A DNA stretch of 64,000 nucleotides from the NCBI GenBank assembly GCA_963846915.1, contig CAWJXV010000002.1:1-64000 (forward strand), in the 5' to 3' direction. Both the position numbers and the translations under genes were made by a program. A model generated the notes under the pieces. It saw nothing but the letters and a program-made list of their open reading frames with translations, made no database searches and was not told the DNA's origin. Below, piece by piece: positions 16,122-23,251 of this stretch. This DNA is from PALSA-612 sp963846915. Lineage in GTDB: Bacteria; Actinomycetota; Thermoleophilia; Gaiellales; Gaiellaceae. Numbering within the stretch: the stretch's first letter is position 1; the number at the start of each line of letters is the position of its first letter.

Positions 16122-17628
16122 GAGCCTGACGCGCCTCGAGGCCGCGCTGTCGGGCCTGGCAGGGACGCCGGTCTCGCTCGAGCGGCCCACGAAGGCCGAG
16201 CACGGCGACTATGCGACGAACGTCGCGCTCCAGCTCGCGCCCTCGCAGAGGCGGCCGCCGCGCGAGCTCGCGCAGGAGCTGGCCGAGCGCGCCGCGACGC
16301 TGCCGGAGGTCGAGCGCGCCGAGATCGCAGGGCCCGGCTTCGTCAACCTCTGGCTCGAGCGCGCGTGGTACGGCGAGGCGCTCGGCGACATCATCGCGAC
16401 GGGAAGCGACTACGGGGCCGGGCACGCCGAGCCGCGCCGGCGGATCCAGGTGGAGATGGTCTCCGCCAACCCGACGGGTCCGATCGTCGTCTCGGCGGCG
16501 CGGAACGGCGCCTACGGCGACTCGGTGGCGCGCCTGCTCGCGTTCGCTGGGAACGACGTCGAGCGCGAGTACTACTACAACGACGCCGGCCGGCAGATGG
16601 AGCTCTTCCGCGAGTCGGTCGAGGCGATCCGGCGCGGCGAGGCGCCGCCCGAGGACGGCTACCGGGCCGAGTACGTCGAGGACCTGGCCGCGCTCGAGGG
16701 CGATCCGGTGCCGCCGGTGCTGGAGCAGATCGAGGCGACGCTCGAGCGCTTCCGCATCCACTTCGACTCGTGGGCGCTGCAGAGCGAGCTCGAGCAGCGC
16801 GTCCCCGAGCTCCTCACCCGGATCGACACGTACGAGAAGGACGGTGCGGTCTGGGCGCGGTCGTCGGAGTTCGGCGACGAGCAGGACCGGGTCGTGATCC
16901 GGTCGAACGGCCTGCCGACCTATCGCGCCGCCGACATCGTCTATCTCGACGACAAGCTCTCGCGCGGCTTCGACCGGGCGCTCTACGTGCTCGGAGCCGA
17001 CCATCACGGCACGCGCAACTGGTACGCCGCGGTCGCACGGATGCTCGGGTACGACCCGGAGCGCATCGAGGTGCTGCTGTACCAGCTCGTCCATCTCGTC
17101 AAGTCGGGCGAGGTGGCGAAGATGTCGAAGCGGGCGGGCGACATCGTCGCGCTCGACGAACTCCTGGACGAGATCGGCGTCGACGCGGGCCGCTGGTACC
17201 TCGTCTCCCGCAGCCACGACCAGACGATCGAGATCGACGTCGACCTCGCGGCGGAGAAGACGCAGAAGAACCCCGTTTACTACGTGCAGTACGCGCACGC
17301 CCGAATCGCCGGCATCATGCGCAACGCAGGCCCGGCCACCGTCGACGCCGCCCCGCCCGGCGACCTCGCCCCCGAGGAGCGCGACCTCGTCAAGCGCCTG
17401 GTCGAGTTCCCGGGCATCGTCGAAGAGGCCACGGAGCGACGTGCTCCGCACCAGCTCACGAACTACGCGATCTACGTGGCCGACGACTTCCACCGCTTCT
17501 ACCACCACCACCGGGTGCTTGAGAGCGGCGACGCGCAGCCGTTCCGGCTCGCCCTCTGCCGCGCGACGCAGACGGTCGTCGCGCGCGCGCTCGACCTGAT
17601 CGGGGTCGAGGCGCCCGAGCGCATGTAG
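16111..17628 (+). CDS. argS: Arginyl-tRNA synthetase, HIGH motif eroded
   Basis: This class I synthetase charges tRNA-Arg. The TTG at 16111 gives 505 residues. Domains in order: a short Add1-like N-domain (1-80), the catalytic Rossmann fold beginning at VEMVSANPTGP (about 115), KMSKR at 337-341, and a C-terminal DALR anticodon domain (390-505). Where bacterial enzymes read LHVGHGRGAAYGD, this one reads IVVSAARNGAYGD at 125-137, with the same length but both HIGH histidines replaced (V126, A129). The intact KMSKR and all other blocks argue against a pseudogene. It overlaps the channel gene and is followed 15 bases later by glpX. A tRNA-Arg(CCG) is encoded in this window. Confidence 0.9.
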   Translation: MPAKSLTRLEAALSGLAGTPVSLERPTKAEHGDYATNVALQLAPSQRRPPRELAQELAERAATLPEVERAEIAGPGFVNLWLERAWYGEALGDIIATGSDYGAGHAEPRRRIQVEMVSANPTGPIVVSAARNGAYGDSVARLLAFAGNDVEREYYYNDAGRQMELFRESVEAIRRGEAPPEDGYRAEYVEDLAALEGDPVPPVLEQIEATLERFRIHFDSWALQSELEQRVPELLTRIDTYEKDGAVWARSSEFGDEQDRVVIRSNGLPTYRAADIVYLDDKLSRGFDRALYVLGADHHGTRNWYAAVARMLGYDPERIEVLLYQLVHLVKSGEVAKMSKRAGDIVALDELLDEIGVDAGRWYLVSRSHDQTIEIDVDLAAEKTQKNPVYYVQYAHARIAGIMRNAGPATVDAAPPGDLAPEERDLVKRLVEFPGIVEEATERRAPHQLTNYAIYVADDFHRFYHHHRVLESGDAQPFRLALCRATQTVVARALDLIGVEAPERM

Positions 17629-17643
17629 CTCTAGGATTGCGGC

Positions 17644-18633
17644 GTGGCGGGCGCCGCTCCCGATCGGAACCTCGCGCTCGAGCTCGTCCGGGTCACCGAG
17701 GCCGCGGCGATGGGAGCCGGCCGCTGGATCGGGCGCGGCGAGAAGGAGTCCGCCGACCAGGCTGCGGTCGACGCGATGCGGCACATGCTGCAGACGGTCG
17801 CCATGGATGGCGTCGTCGTCATCGGCGAGGGCGAGAAGGACGAGGCGCCGATGCTGTTCAACGGCGAGCACGTCGGCAATGGGCAGGGGGTGGAGGTGGA
17901 CGTCGCCGTCGACCCGCTCGAAGGGACGCGGCTGACCGCCCTCGGGATGCCGAACGCGATCGCCGTCATCGCCGTCGCCGAGCGCGGGACGATGTTCTTC
18001 CCCGGCGCGGCCGTCTACATGGACAAGATCGCCGTCGGAGCGGACGCGGCGGACGCGATCGACATCACGGTGCCGCCGGCGGAGAACGTCAGACGCGTGG
18101 CGAAGGCGAAGGGGAAGAAGATCGAGGACGTCGTGGTCGTGGTGCTGGACCGCGACCGCCACGAGGGGCTCGTCCGCGAGCTCCGCGAGGTGGGGGCGAG
18201 CGTGCGGCTGATCACCGACGGCGACGTCGCGCCCTCCATCGCCGCGTCGCGCGCGCAGAGCACCGTCGACCTGCTGATGGGCGTCGGCGGCACGCCCGAG
18301 GGCGTCATCTCCGCGGCGGCGATCAAGTGCCTGGGCGGAGCGATCCAGGGCAGGCTCTGGCCACGCTCGGACGAGGAGCGGCAGGAGCTCACCGACGCCG
18401 GCTTCGACCTCGACCGCGTGCTGACGACCGACGACCTCGTGTCCGGCGAGGATGTGTTCGTGGCCGCAACGGGAGTCACGGACGGCGCGCTCCTGAACGG
18501 CGTGCACTACACGCCGGGAGGTGCGGTCACCGAGTCGATCGTCATGCGCTCGCGCTCGGGCACGGTCCGCCGCATCGAGGCTTATCACGCCTTCGACAAG
18601 CTCCGCAGCCTGTCGGCCGAGAGGTACGGCTAG
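17644..18633 (+). CDS. glpX: Fructose-1,6-bisphosphatase class II
   Basis: It hydrolyses fructose-1,6-bisphosphate to fructose-6-phosphate in gluconeogenesis. The GTG start gives 329 residues, the usual length. The lithium-sensitive phosphatase signatures are present: the acidic metal site in VVIGEGEKDEAPM, DPLEGT at residues 90-95, and the late GGTPEGVISAAAIKCLGG and GVTDGALL blocks typical of GlpX. A class I aldolase on the opposite strand lies 0.85 kb downstream, so both steps around fructose-bisphosphate are local. The gene is intact. Confidence 0.93.
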   Translation: MAGAAPDRNLALELVRVTEAAAMGAGRWIGRGEKESADQAAVDAMRHMLQTVAMDGVVVIGEGEKDEAPMLFNGEHVGNGQGVEVDVAVDPLEGTRLTALGMPNAIAVIAVAERGTMFFPGAAVYMDKIAVGADAADAIDITVPPAENVRRVAKAKGKKIEDVVVVVLDRDRHEGLVRELREVGASVRLITDGDVAPSIAASRAQSTVDLLMGVGGTPEGVISAAAIKCLGGAIQGRLWPRSDEERQELTDAGFDLDRVLTTDDLVSGEDVFVAATGVTDGALLNGVHYTPGGAVTESIVMRSRSGTVRRIEAYHAFDKLRSLSAERYG

Positions 18634-18650
18634 AGGCGTAGGATCGCGCT

Positions 18651-18872
18651 GTGGCCGATTCCTTCATCCGCGTCACCCTCCGCGACGGGTCGTCGCAAAC
18701 CGTCGTCGTGCCGCCCGACGCCAGTCCCGAAGGGCTGATCGAGCTCCTCACCAAGGGCCAGCCCTGGCCGGCCGGCGGCTCGTGGGTCGAGGTCGAGGGC
18801 GGCGGTGCCGTGACGCGCCGGCTCGTGGCCACCGACCAGATCGTCGCGGTCGAGCTGTTCGAGCGGCCCTAG
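18651..18872 (+). CDS. Small hypothetical protein
   Basis: The 73-residue product with a GTG start, 17 bases after glpX, reads VADSFIRVTLRDGSSQ...QIVAVELFERP. It is beta-rich, with a PPDASPEGLIELLTKGQPW segment. No family is recognised. The codon usage is typical of the genome and the gene is intact. Its TAG overlaps the TAG of the convergent MerB-like gene by two bases, so both transcripts must end or collide here. Confidence 0.6.
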   Translation: MADSFIRVTLRDGSSQTVVVPPDASPEGLIELLTKGQPWPAGGSWVEVEGGGAVTRRLVATDQIVAVELFERP

Positions 18873-19483
18873 TCGAGCCGCCAGAACTCGCCGGTCAGAC
18901 CGGCGGACTCGAGCAGCGCCTGCGACTGCTCACGCGTGCGCGGCCGCCAGCCGGCGTCGAGGCGGTCGCCGTACCAGGCCTCGGCCAGCTGCTGCAGCTG
19001 CGAGACAGGAACGACGGCACCGGGCTCGCATCCCTGCTCTTCGCACCAGCGGTCGACATCCTCTTCCGACTGGAAGAGCAGCATCGTCCGTCAGGTGTAC
19101 GCGATGTCGTCCCACCACGACCGTGCGGGGACCGCCACGTGGAAGAACGAGTCGTCCGTTACCCGACCGCCGTGAACGTGCACCGAGACCCCGTTGTTCG
19201 TGACGGTCGCGTCCCGGCGGCCGAGAGCAGCCACGATCCCGAGGCCGTCCCAGGCGCAATTGCCGAACCAGCTTCGGCCATGGGCGTCGACGAGCGCATT
19301 GCCGGAGGGAGCGGACGCGAACGGATGGGCCATCACTATGCGCCGGGTGGTGGCCTCGAGCACGACGACGTGCTGCTGAGCGAGGGCAGCGAGCACCTCG
19401 TCGTCGTCGACCTCCGGCGGTGCGCCACTCTCGGCGAACGACGCGAAGATCGCCCGGCGGAGCTCGAGCTCGGCTCCGGTCAA
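18869..19483 (-). CDS. MerB-like (alkylmercury lyase family) protein, candidate selenoprotein with in-frame TGA
   Basis: Read from a TTG at 19483 that overlaps the aldolase stop (TTGA), the frame runs to TAG 18869 with one in-frame TGA at 19093-19091 (codon 131), giving 204 residues; E. coli MerB has 212. The catalytic C-x-x-D of MerB (Cys96/Asp99) matches NCAWD at Cys76/Asp79. After the TGA comes RTMLLFQSEEDVDRWC; in MerB the second catalytic residue Cys159 lies eight residues before the corresponding Ser, exactly where the TGA falls. Cys-to-selenocysteine replacement at a catalytic thiol, plus the hairpin at 19061-19078, argues for Sec insertion. No merA, merR or Sec machinery is in the window, so mercury may not be the substrate. 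The alternative is a nonsense mutation or base error. Confidence 0.7.
19061..19078 (-). promoter_or_regulatory. SECIS-like hairpin downstream of the in-frame TGA
   Basis: On the transcript, the arms CUCUUCC and GGAAGAG pair over seven positions around an AGUC loop. The stem begins 12 nt after the UGA and the loop begins 19 nt after it. Bacterial SECIS elements are hairpins directly 3' of the UGA, with about 16-37 nt to the apical loop and a G among the first two loop bases; all three conditions hold. Part of the complementarity follows from the FQSEE codons, so it is supportive rather than decisive. Confidence 0.5.
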
Positions 19484-20505
19484 GCGGCCTCCTCCATCGC
19501 CGCCGTGTAGGACCCGGAGCGGGCGGCGCCGTTCAGCTTCGCCCGGTGGTAGTAGGCCCGCTGAGCGGCCTCGACGCTCTCCGGCTTGCCGCCCCAAGCC
19601 TTGAGCGCCGGCGCCTGCAGCGCCCGGCCGTACGAGAACGAGAGCTGCCAGGGATGCGGGCCGACCGCGTTCATCGCGCTCAGGCGCGCGGTCGCATCCT
19701 CGTCCGACTGGCCGCCGGAGAGGAAGACGATGCCCGGCACCGCGGCCGGCACGTGCCGGTAGAAACAGCGGAGCGTCTGCTCGACCACCTCGTCGTCGCT
19801 CGCCTGGTCGGCCGCGTCGTAACCGGAAAGCACCATGTTCGGCTTGAGCAGCATCTGCTCGTAGTGGACGCGCTGGTCGCGTAGCTCGGTGAAGACGGCA
19901 TGCAGCGTGTGTGCCGTGACGTCGAAGCTGCGCTCGATCGAGTGGTCGCCGTCCATCAGCACCTCGGGCTCGATGATCGGCACCAGCCCGGCCTCCTGGG
20001 AGAGCGCGCCGTACCGCGCGAGCGCGTGCGCGTTCGTCCACAGGCAGTACTCGCTCGGGATGCCGGGGCCGATCGTGATCACTGCCCGCCACTTCGCGAA
20101 GCGCGCGCCGAGCTCGTAGTAGTCGGCCAGCCGCTCGCGGAGGCCGTCGAGGCCCTCGGTGATCTTCTCGCCCGGCGCGTTCGCGAGATCCTTCGCGCCC
20201 AGGTCGACCTTGATCCCGGGAACGATGCCCTTGCTCTCGAGCAGCTTCGGGAACGGCGTGCCGTCGGTGTCGGACTGGCGAATCGTCTCGTCGTAGAGGA
20301 TCACGCCGCTGATGAAGTCCTCGGCACCCTCGGTCGTGAACAGGAGGTCGCGGTAGGCGCGCCGGCTCTCCTCGGTGGACTCGACGCCGATCGAATCGAA
20401 ACGCTTCTTGATCGTCCCGCCGGACTCGTCGGCGGCCAGGATTCCCTTGCCGGGCGCCACGAGCGCCTGCGCGATCTCCTCGAGTGACGTCGTCTGGATG
20501 GCCAT
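19480..20505 (-). CDS. fbaB: Fructose-bisphosphate aldolase class I
   Basis: It cleaves fructose-1,6-bisphosphate to dihydroxyacetone phosphate and glyceraldehyde-3-phosphate via a Schiff base. The ATG at 20505 has a strong site (GAGGAGAGAG). The 341 residues follow the eukaryote-type class I fold: GKGILAADESGGTIKKRF near the N-terminus, Lys221 in MLLKPNMVLSG as the Schiff-base lysine, EPEVLMDGDH, and LSFSYGRALQAPAL near the end. Its TGA overlaps the TTG of the MerB-like gene, so the two are translationally coupled. Gene symbol is by function; other names are used for this branch. Confidence 0.9.
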   Translation of the reverse strand: MAIQTTSLEEIAQALVAPGKGILAADESGGTIKKRFDSIGVESTEESRRAYRDLLFTTEGAEDFISGVILYDETIRQSDTDGTPFPKLLESKGIVPGIKVDLGAKDLANAPGEKITEGLDGLRERLADYYELGARFAKWRAVITIGPGIPSEYCLWTNAHALARYGALSQEAGLVPIIEPEVLMDGDHSIERSFDVTAHTLHAVFTELRDQRVHYEQMLLKPNMVLSGYDAADQASDDEVVEQTLRCFYRHVPAAVPGIVFLSGGQSDEDATARLSAMNAVGPHPWQLSFSYGRALQAPALKAWGGKPESVEAAQRAYYHRAKLNGAARSGSYTAAMEEAA

Positions 20506-20710
20506 CTCTCTCCTCCTCGGCTCGCGGTTCCTCCGGCCATTATCTCCCCGCGTGGCGTCGTCCGCCGAGCAAAGGTCCTCGCGCCGGACGGCCGTCCGGC
20601 GCGAGGTGAGCGAGGCGAGGAGGGGAGGGCTGATCGCCGTCGCTGGAGACTCAAGGGTGCCCGAAAATCTGTGACCCGTCTGTGACGCTTGGGTAACCTT
20701 TCTCCCCCGC

Positions 20711-20783
20711 GCGGACGTAGCTCAGCTGGCAGAGCATTGGCTTCCCAAGCCAAGGGTCGCGGGTTCGATCCCCGTCGTCCGCT
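20711..20783 (+). tRNA. tRNA-Gly (anticodon CCC)
   Basis: The cloverleaf is complete: acceptor arms GCGGACG/CGTCCGC, D-arm TAGCTCAGCTGGCAGAGC, anticodon stem TTGGC/GCCAA around loop TTCCCAA (anticodon CCC), and T-arm CGGGTTCGATCCCCG. No CCA is encoded. A terminator follows ten bases later. Confidence 0.95.
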
Positions 20784-20792
20784 CTCGGAAAG

Positions 20793-20814
20793 CCCCGCTC
20801 AAGCGGGGTTTTTT
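20793..20814 (+). terminator. Rho-independent terminator of tRNA-Gly
   Basis: CCCCGC and GCGGGG pair around a TCAA loop, followed by six T (20809-20814). It is positioned directly after the tRNA. The 230 bases from 20815 to 21048 show nothing further that I can support. Confidence 0.9.
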
Positions 20815-21048
20815 CTTTCAGAGGCCGAGCGGGGCAGACGGAACTTCGTCCCAATTTCGTCCCGAACTTCGGTCGAGGCTGCCCTTTCTGGCGCGCTGGA
20901 CAACGCACGCTCGCGCGAGCGCCGGGGACACCTGACACCCCTCCAGGGACTCGAGCCGCCTACTGCTCGTTCTCCCTCCCCGCCCGACCTCCGCCGGCCG
21001 GCTCGAGCGGTTCTCGTGGGCCGGGACCCAGTTGGTGAGGACTTTGAC

Positions 21049-21387
21049 CTAGCCAGGCTCGCCCAACTGCTCGAACTGACGGCGCATGCTGCCCGGTCCT
21101 TCTCCCACCACCAGGATGTGCGTTCCCTCGTCTCGGTCGAGAAAGGTGAACATCACTCGGTCGGTGCGCTCGATGAGCAGCAGGAGAAGCGGGAATACGA
21201 GCCAGAACAGGAGGATCGCGGGTATGTAGTACGGCCGGTGTCTCCGGGCGTAGGTGATGACGACCTCGTTCTGACTCTCGATGCCGTAGTCGGCGTTGCC
21301 AAGAGGAATCGAGAATCTGATCAGGACCTCGCGCCGGACTTCGTCTCGGCTCAGAGGGCTGTCGATCTCGACGATGAAGGTGGCCAT
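21049..21387 (-). CDS. Hypothetical membrane protein
   Basis: The ATG at 21387 (MATFIVEIDSPLSRDEVRRE) is preferred over one six codons upstream. The 112-residue product has an N-terminal ferredoxin-like stretch, one or two hydrophobic segments about residues 52-73 (YYIPAILLFWLVFPLLLLLI), and a short soluble tail (RVMFTFLDRDEGTHILVVGE). No family is recognised. The gene is intact and about 130 bases downstream of the convergently placed DedA gene start region on the same strand. Confidence 0.55.
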   Translation of the reverse strand: MATFIVEIDSPLSRDEVRREVLIRFSIPLGNADYGIESQNEVVITYARRHRPYYIPAILLFWLVFPLLLLLIERTDRVMFTFLDRDEGTHILVVGEGPGSMRRQFEQLGEPG

Positions 21388-21517
21388 CCCCGCATTCTCC
21401 AGCAATCCTTTGCGCCTCGTTCGCCCTCCTGAGAGCGGATGAGACTACGTGCGGGCGCGTATGCGCCAGGGGCACGCTCGGTCGCTTGACGTGATGACTA
21501 GGCCGATGACGACCCGT

Positions 21518-22162
21518 TCACGGCTCCCCGGTGGCGCCCTTCTCCTTGTCTTCGTCCTCCGCGCCCACTCGTTTCTCGATTCGTCGCACGATCAGGAAGC
21601 CCAGCGCTGAGAAGAGCAAGGCGCCGCCGGCCGCGTAGAGGCCGTATTTGCTGAACGCGCTTGCAGCCGCCGTGCCCAGGTAGTAGGAGATCAAGCCGAC
21701 TGTGGTCGCCCAGACGATGCCGCCTGCCGCGTTCCAAGCCAGGAAGCGCCACCAGCGCATCCGAGAGATACCGGCCACCCAGGCAGCGGTCACCCGTAGC
21801 ACCGCCACGAAGCGGCCGAAGAAGACGGCCTTGCCACCATGCTTGGCGAAGAAGCGCTCGCCCCGTGGGAGGTAGTGCTGCGCGTAGCGGCGTGTCAAGC
21901 GGTGGCGTTCGAGCAGTGGGCGACCGCCCTCGCGTGCGGCCCAGTAACCGAGGTTGTCGCCGATGATCGCCGCCAGGATGGCGACCACGATCACCCAGAC
22001 GATCGAGAGTGAACCCTGCGAGGCGAGAACGCCGCAAGCGATCAGCGCCGTCTCGCCCGGCACCGGGAGGCCGAACGATTCCAATGCGAGCAGGACGAAG
22101 AGCAGCACAAGCGCCCACTGGTCGTGCTGATCGAGAAAGGTCGTGATCGAGGCGAGTGGCAC
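21518..22162 (-). CDS. DedA/SNARE-associated family membrane protein
   Basis: This 214-residue protein has the DedA signature: ALESFGLPVPGETALIACG near the N-terminus, GDNLGYWAAREGG, then FFAKHGGKAVFFGRFVAVLR with the conserved F-x-x-R-(F/Y) and basic residues, and late membrane helices. DedA proteins are undecaprenyl-phosphate or lipid flippases/scramblases that support envelope homeostasis and membrane potential. The C-terminus is charged and cytoplasmic (EDEDKEKGATGEP). It is probably monocistronic. Start ATG 22162 directly precedes the first amphipathic helix. Confidence 0.88.
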   Translation of the reverse strand: MPLASITTFLDQHDQWALVLLFVLLALESFGLPVPGETALIACGVLASQGSLSIVWVIVVAILAAIIGDNLGYWAAREGGRPLLERHRLTRRYAQHYLPRGERFFAKHGGKAVFFGRFVAVLRVTAAWVAGISRMRWWRFLAWNAAGGIVWATTVGLISYYLGTAAASAFSKYGLYAAGGALLFSALGFLIVRRIEKRVGAEDEDKEKGATGEP

Positions 22163-22171
22163 GGTCGCCCA

Positions 22172-22336
22172 TTAGCCGCCCGCTGCAGCCGCGACGATCG
22201 CGGTGCTGCGACGTGCTCGTGCCTCTGCAATCTCGCGAGGAAGGAAGACGGCGGCGACGGCAGGCACCCACTCTTGGGGGGTACGAGGCGGGTAGTACTT
22301 CCAGACTGGGTAGGGATGAGCCATCAGCCAGACCAT
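22172..22336 (-). CDS. Small hypothetical protein upstream of DedA
   Basis: About 54 residues from ATG 22336 (or 50 from ATG 22324) read MAHPYPVWKYYPPRTPQEW then a hydrophobic-basic helix ending in AAAAGG. It stops nine bases before the DedA start, which would suit an operon leader peptide or a small membrane-associated protein. No family is known and support is weak. Confidence 0.35.
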   Translation of the reverse strand: MVWLMAHPYPVWKYYPPRTPQEWVPAVAAVFLPREIAEARARRSTAIVAAAAGG

Positions 22337-22542
22337 AGTTCTCGTGTGCGACTCACAGCCAAGAGTCGTCGAAAGCCCTTCCTCGCGAGAGGCTGAACAA
22401 CGGAGAGTACGCCCGCTGCCGACCACCACGCCTCGTCCCAAGCGAACTGATCACCTCCGAACCCGCGTCGCCAGCGATGCTCGAGCGTGGTGAAGTCGCT
22501 CGACTTCGGCGAGTCAGGCGTCAGTAGTTCGGGCAGCCACAT
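22324..22542 (-). CDS. Small hypothetical protein
   Basis: A 72-residue frame from ATG 22542 (MWLPELLTPDSPKSSDFTTL...TRELWSG) has plausible composition with a Trp-rich middle (RWRRGFGGDQFAWDEAWW). It overlaps the start of the next small frame by 13 bases. No family, no clear ribosome site; it could be spurious. Confidence 0.3.
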   Translation of the reverse strand: MWLPELLTPDSPKSSDFTTLEHRWRRGFGGDQFAWDEAWWSAAGVLSVVQPLARKGFRRLLAVSRTRELWSG

Positions 22543-22646
22543 CGATCCTTCAGGTCCGCGGGCCCCGCAAGGGTCCGCCGCCGCCCCCGAGTCAACCGCA
22601 CCGGCACTTGGCCGACACTGGCGTTTCTGGTGTAGAACACCCGGAA

Positions 22647-22948
22647 GCACCCGCGTCGCACTAGGCCCTCAAGTAGGCAAGCCGGCGCGGGTGCCTATGC
22701 ATCCTCCCGCCGCGCTGATGGGAAGTCATCCCCCATCCAGGATGACGACCCGCGAACAATCCGGGTAAAAGAGCCTGCGGCTCACCCTGCTGCCGAGCTC
22801 TTGACTTGGCGCCGGCAACAGCCACGAGACGTGCCGGGGGAATTGACCCAGTTGGGTCATTGTGGGCGAGGTGAGGGAAGCGGAAGATGGTCCGTGGCAC
22901 CCGCGCCGGCTTGCCAGCTTCGGGGGGCGTAGTGCGACGCGGGTGCCT
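22647..22948. repeat. About 300-bp element bounded by inverted repeats
   Basis: The left arm 22647-22698 and right arm 22893-22948 are inverted copies. GCACCCGCGTCGCACTA at 22647-22663 is the exact reverse complement of 22930-22946. The 20 bases 22676-22695 are the exact reverse complement of 22896-22915. The short middles differ. Each arm is itself partly palindromic (GCACCCGCG...CGCGGGTGC). The 200-bp interior has no gene but contains the palindrome TGACCCA-GT-TGGGTCA at 22846-22861. It could be a MITE-like or BIME-like element. The rest of 22543-23251 shows no gene. Confidence 0.7.
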
Positions 22949-23251
22949 ATCCGCGGTCTACATCATGAGTTAGCCGCCGAGCGCCGATCTGGCACTACGT
23001 CGGGACGCCGGTCGAGAAACCCGCCAGCGCCGAGAAGTGAACGCCCGCGAGCGCGGACGCGACCGCGACGCCGGCGCCGAGCGACCAGCCGACGATCTCG
23101 ACTCGCCGCCGCGAGCTGCCCGGAAGCGCCCGCAGGTGGGCAGCGGCAACGGTCTGCTCGCACCGCGACCGTCTAGGATTGACGATCCCCGTGCGCTTCC
23201 TCGCGACGTCTGGGCTGTGACTCTCCTCTGACCGACGGAGCGAGTACACCC

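Noticed and set aside
16093..18588. 831-codon open frame on the minus strand opposite argS and glpX
   Set aside because: It is a shadow frame created by codon bias; argS and glpX are unmistakable on the plus strand and the minus product is Arg/Val/Asp low-complexity.
18869..19084. Separate 71-residue gene starting at an ATG after the TGA
   Set aside because: It has no ribosome site of its own and continues the MerB-like fold in the same frame as the upstream part, so one gene read through TGA (or one broken gene) explains it better.
18869..19483. Mercury-resistance operon
   Set aside because: No merA, merR, merT or merP homologue is present in the window; the MerB-like gene is coupled to an aldolase instead.
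20815..21048. Possible integrated-element end next to tRNA-Gly
   Set aside because: No repeat of the tRNA 3' end and no integrase were found in the following sequence.
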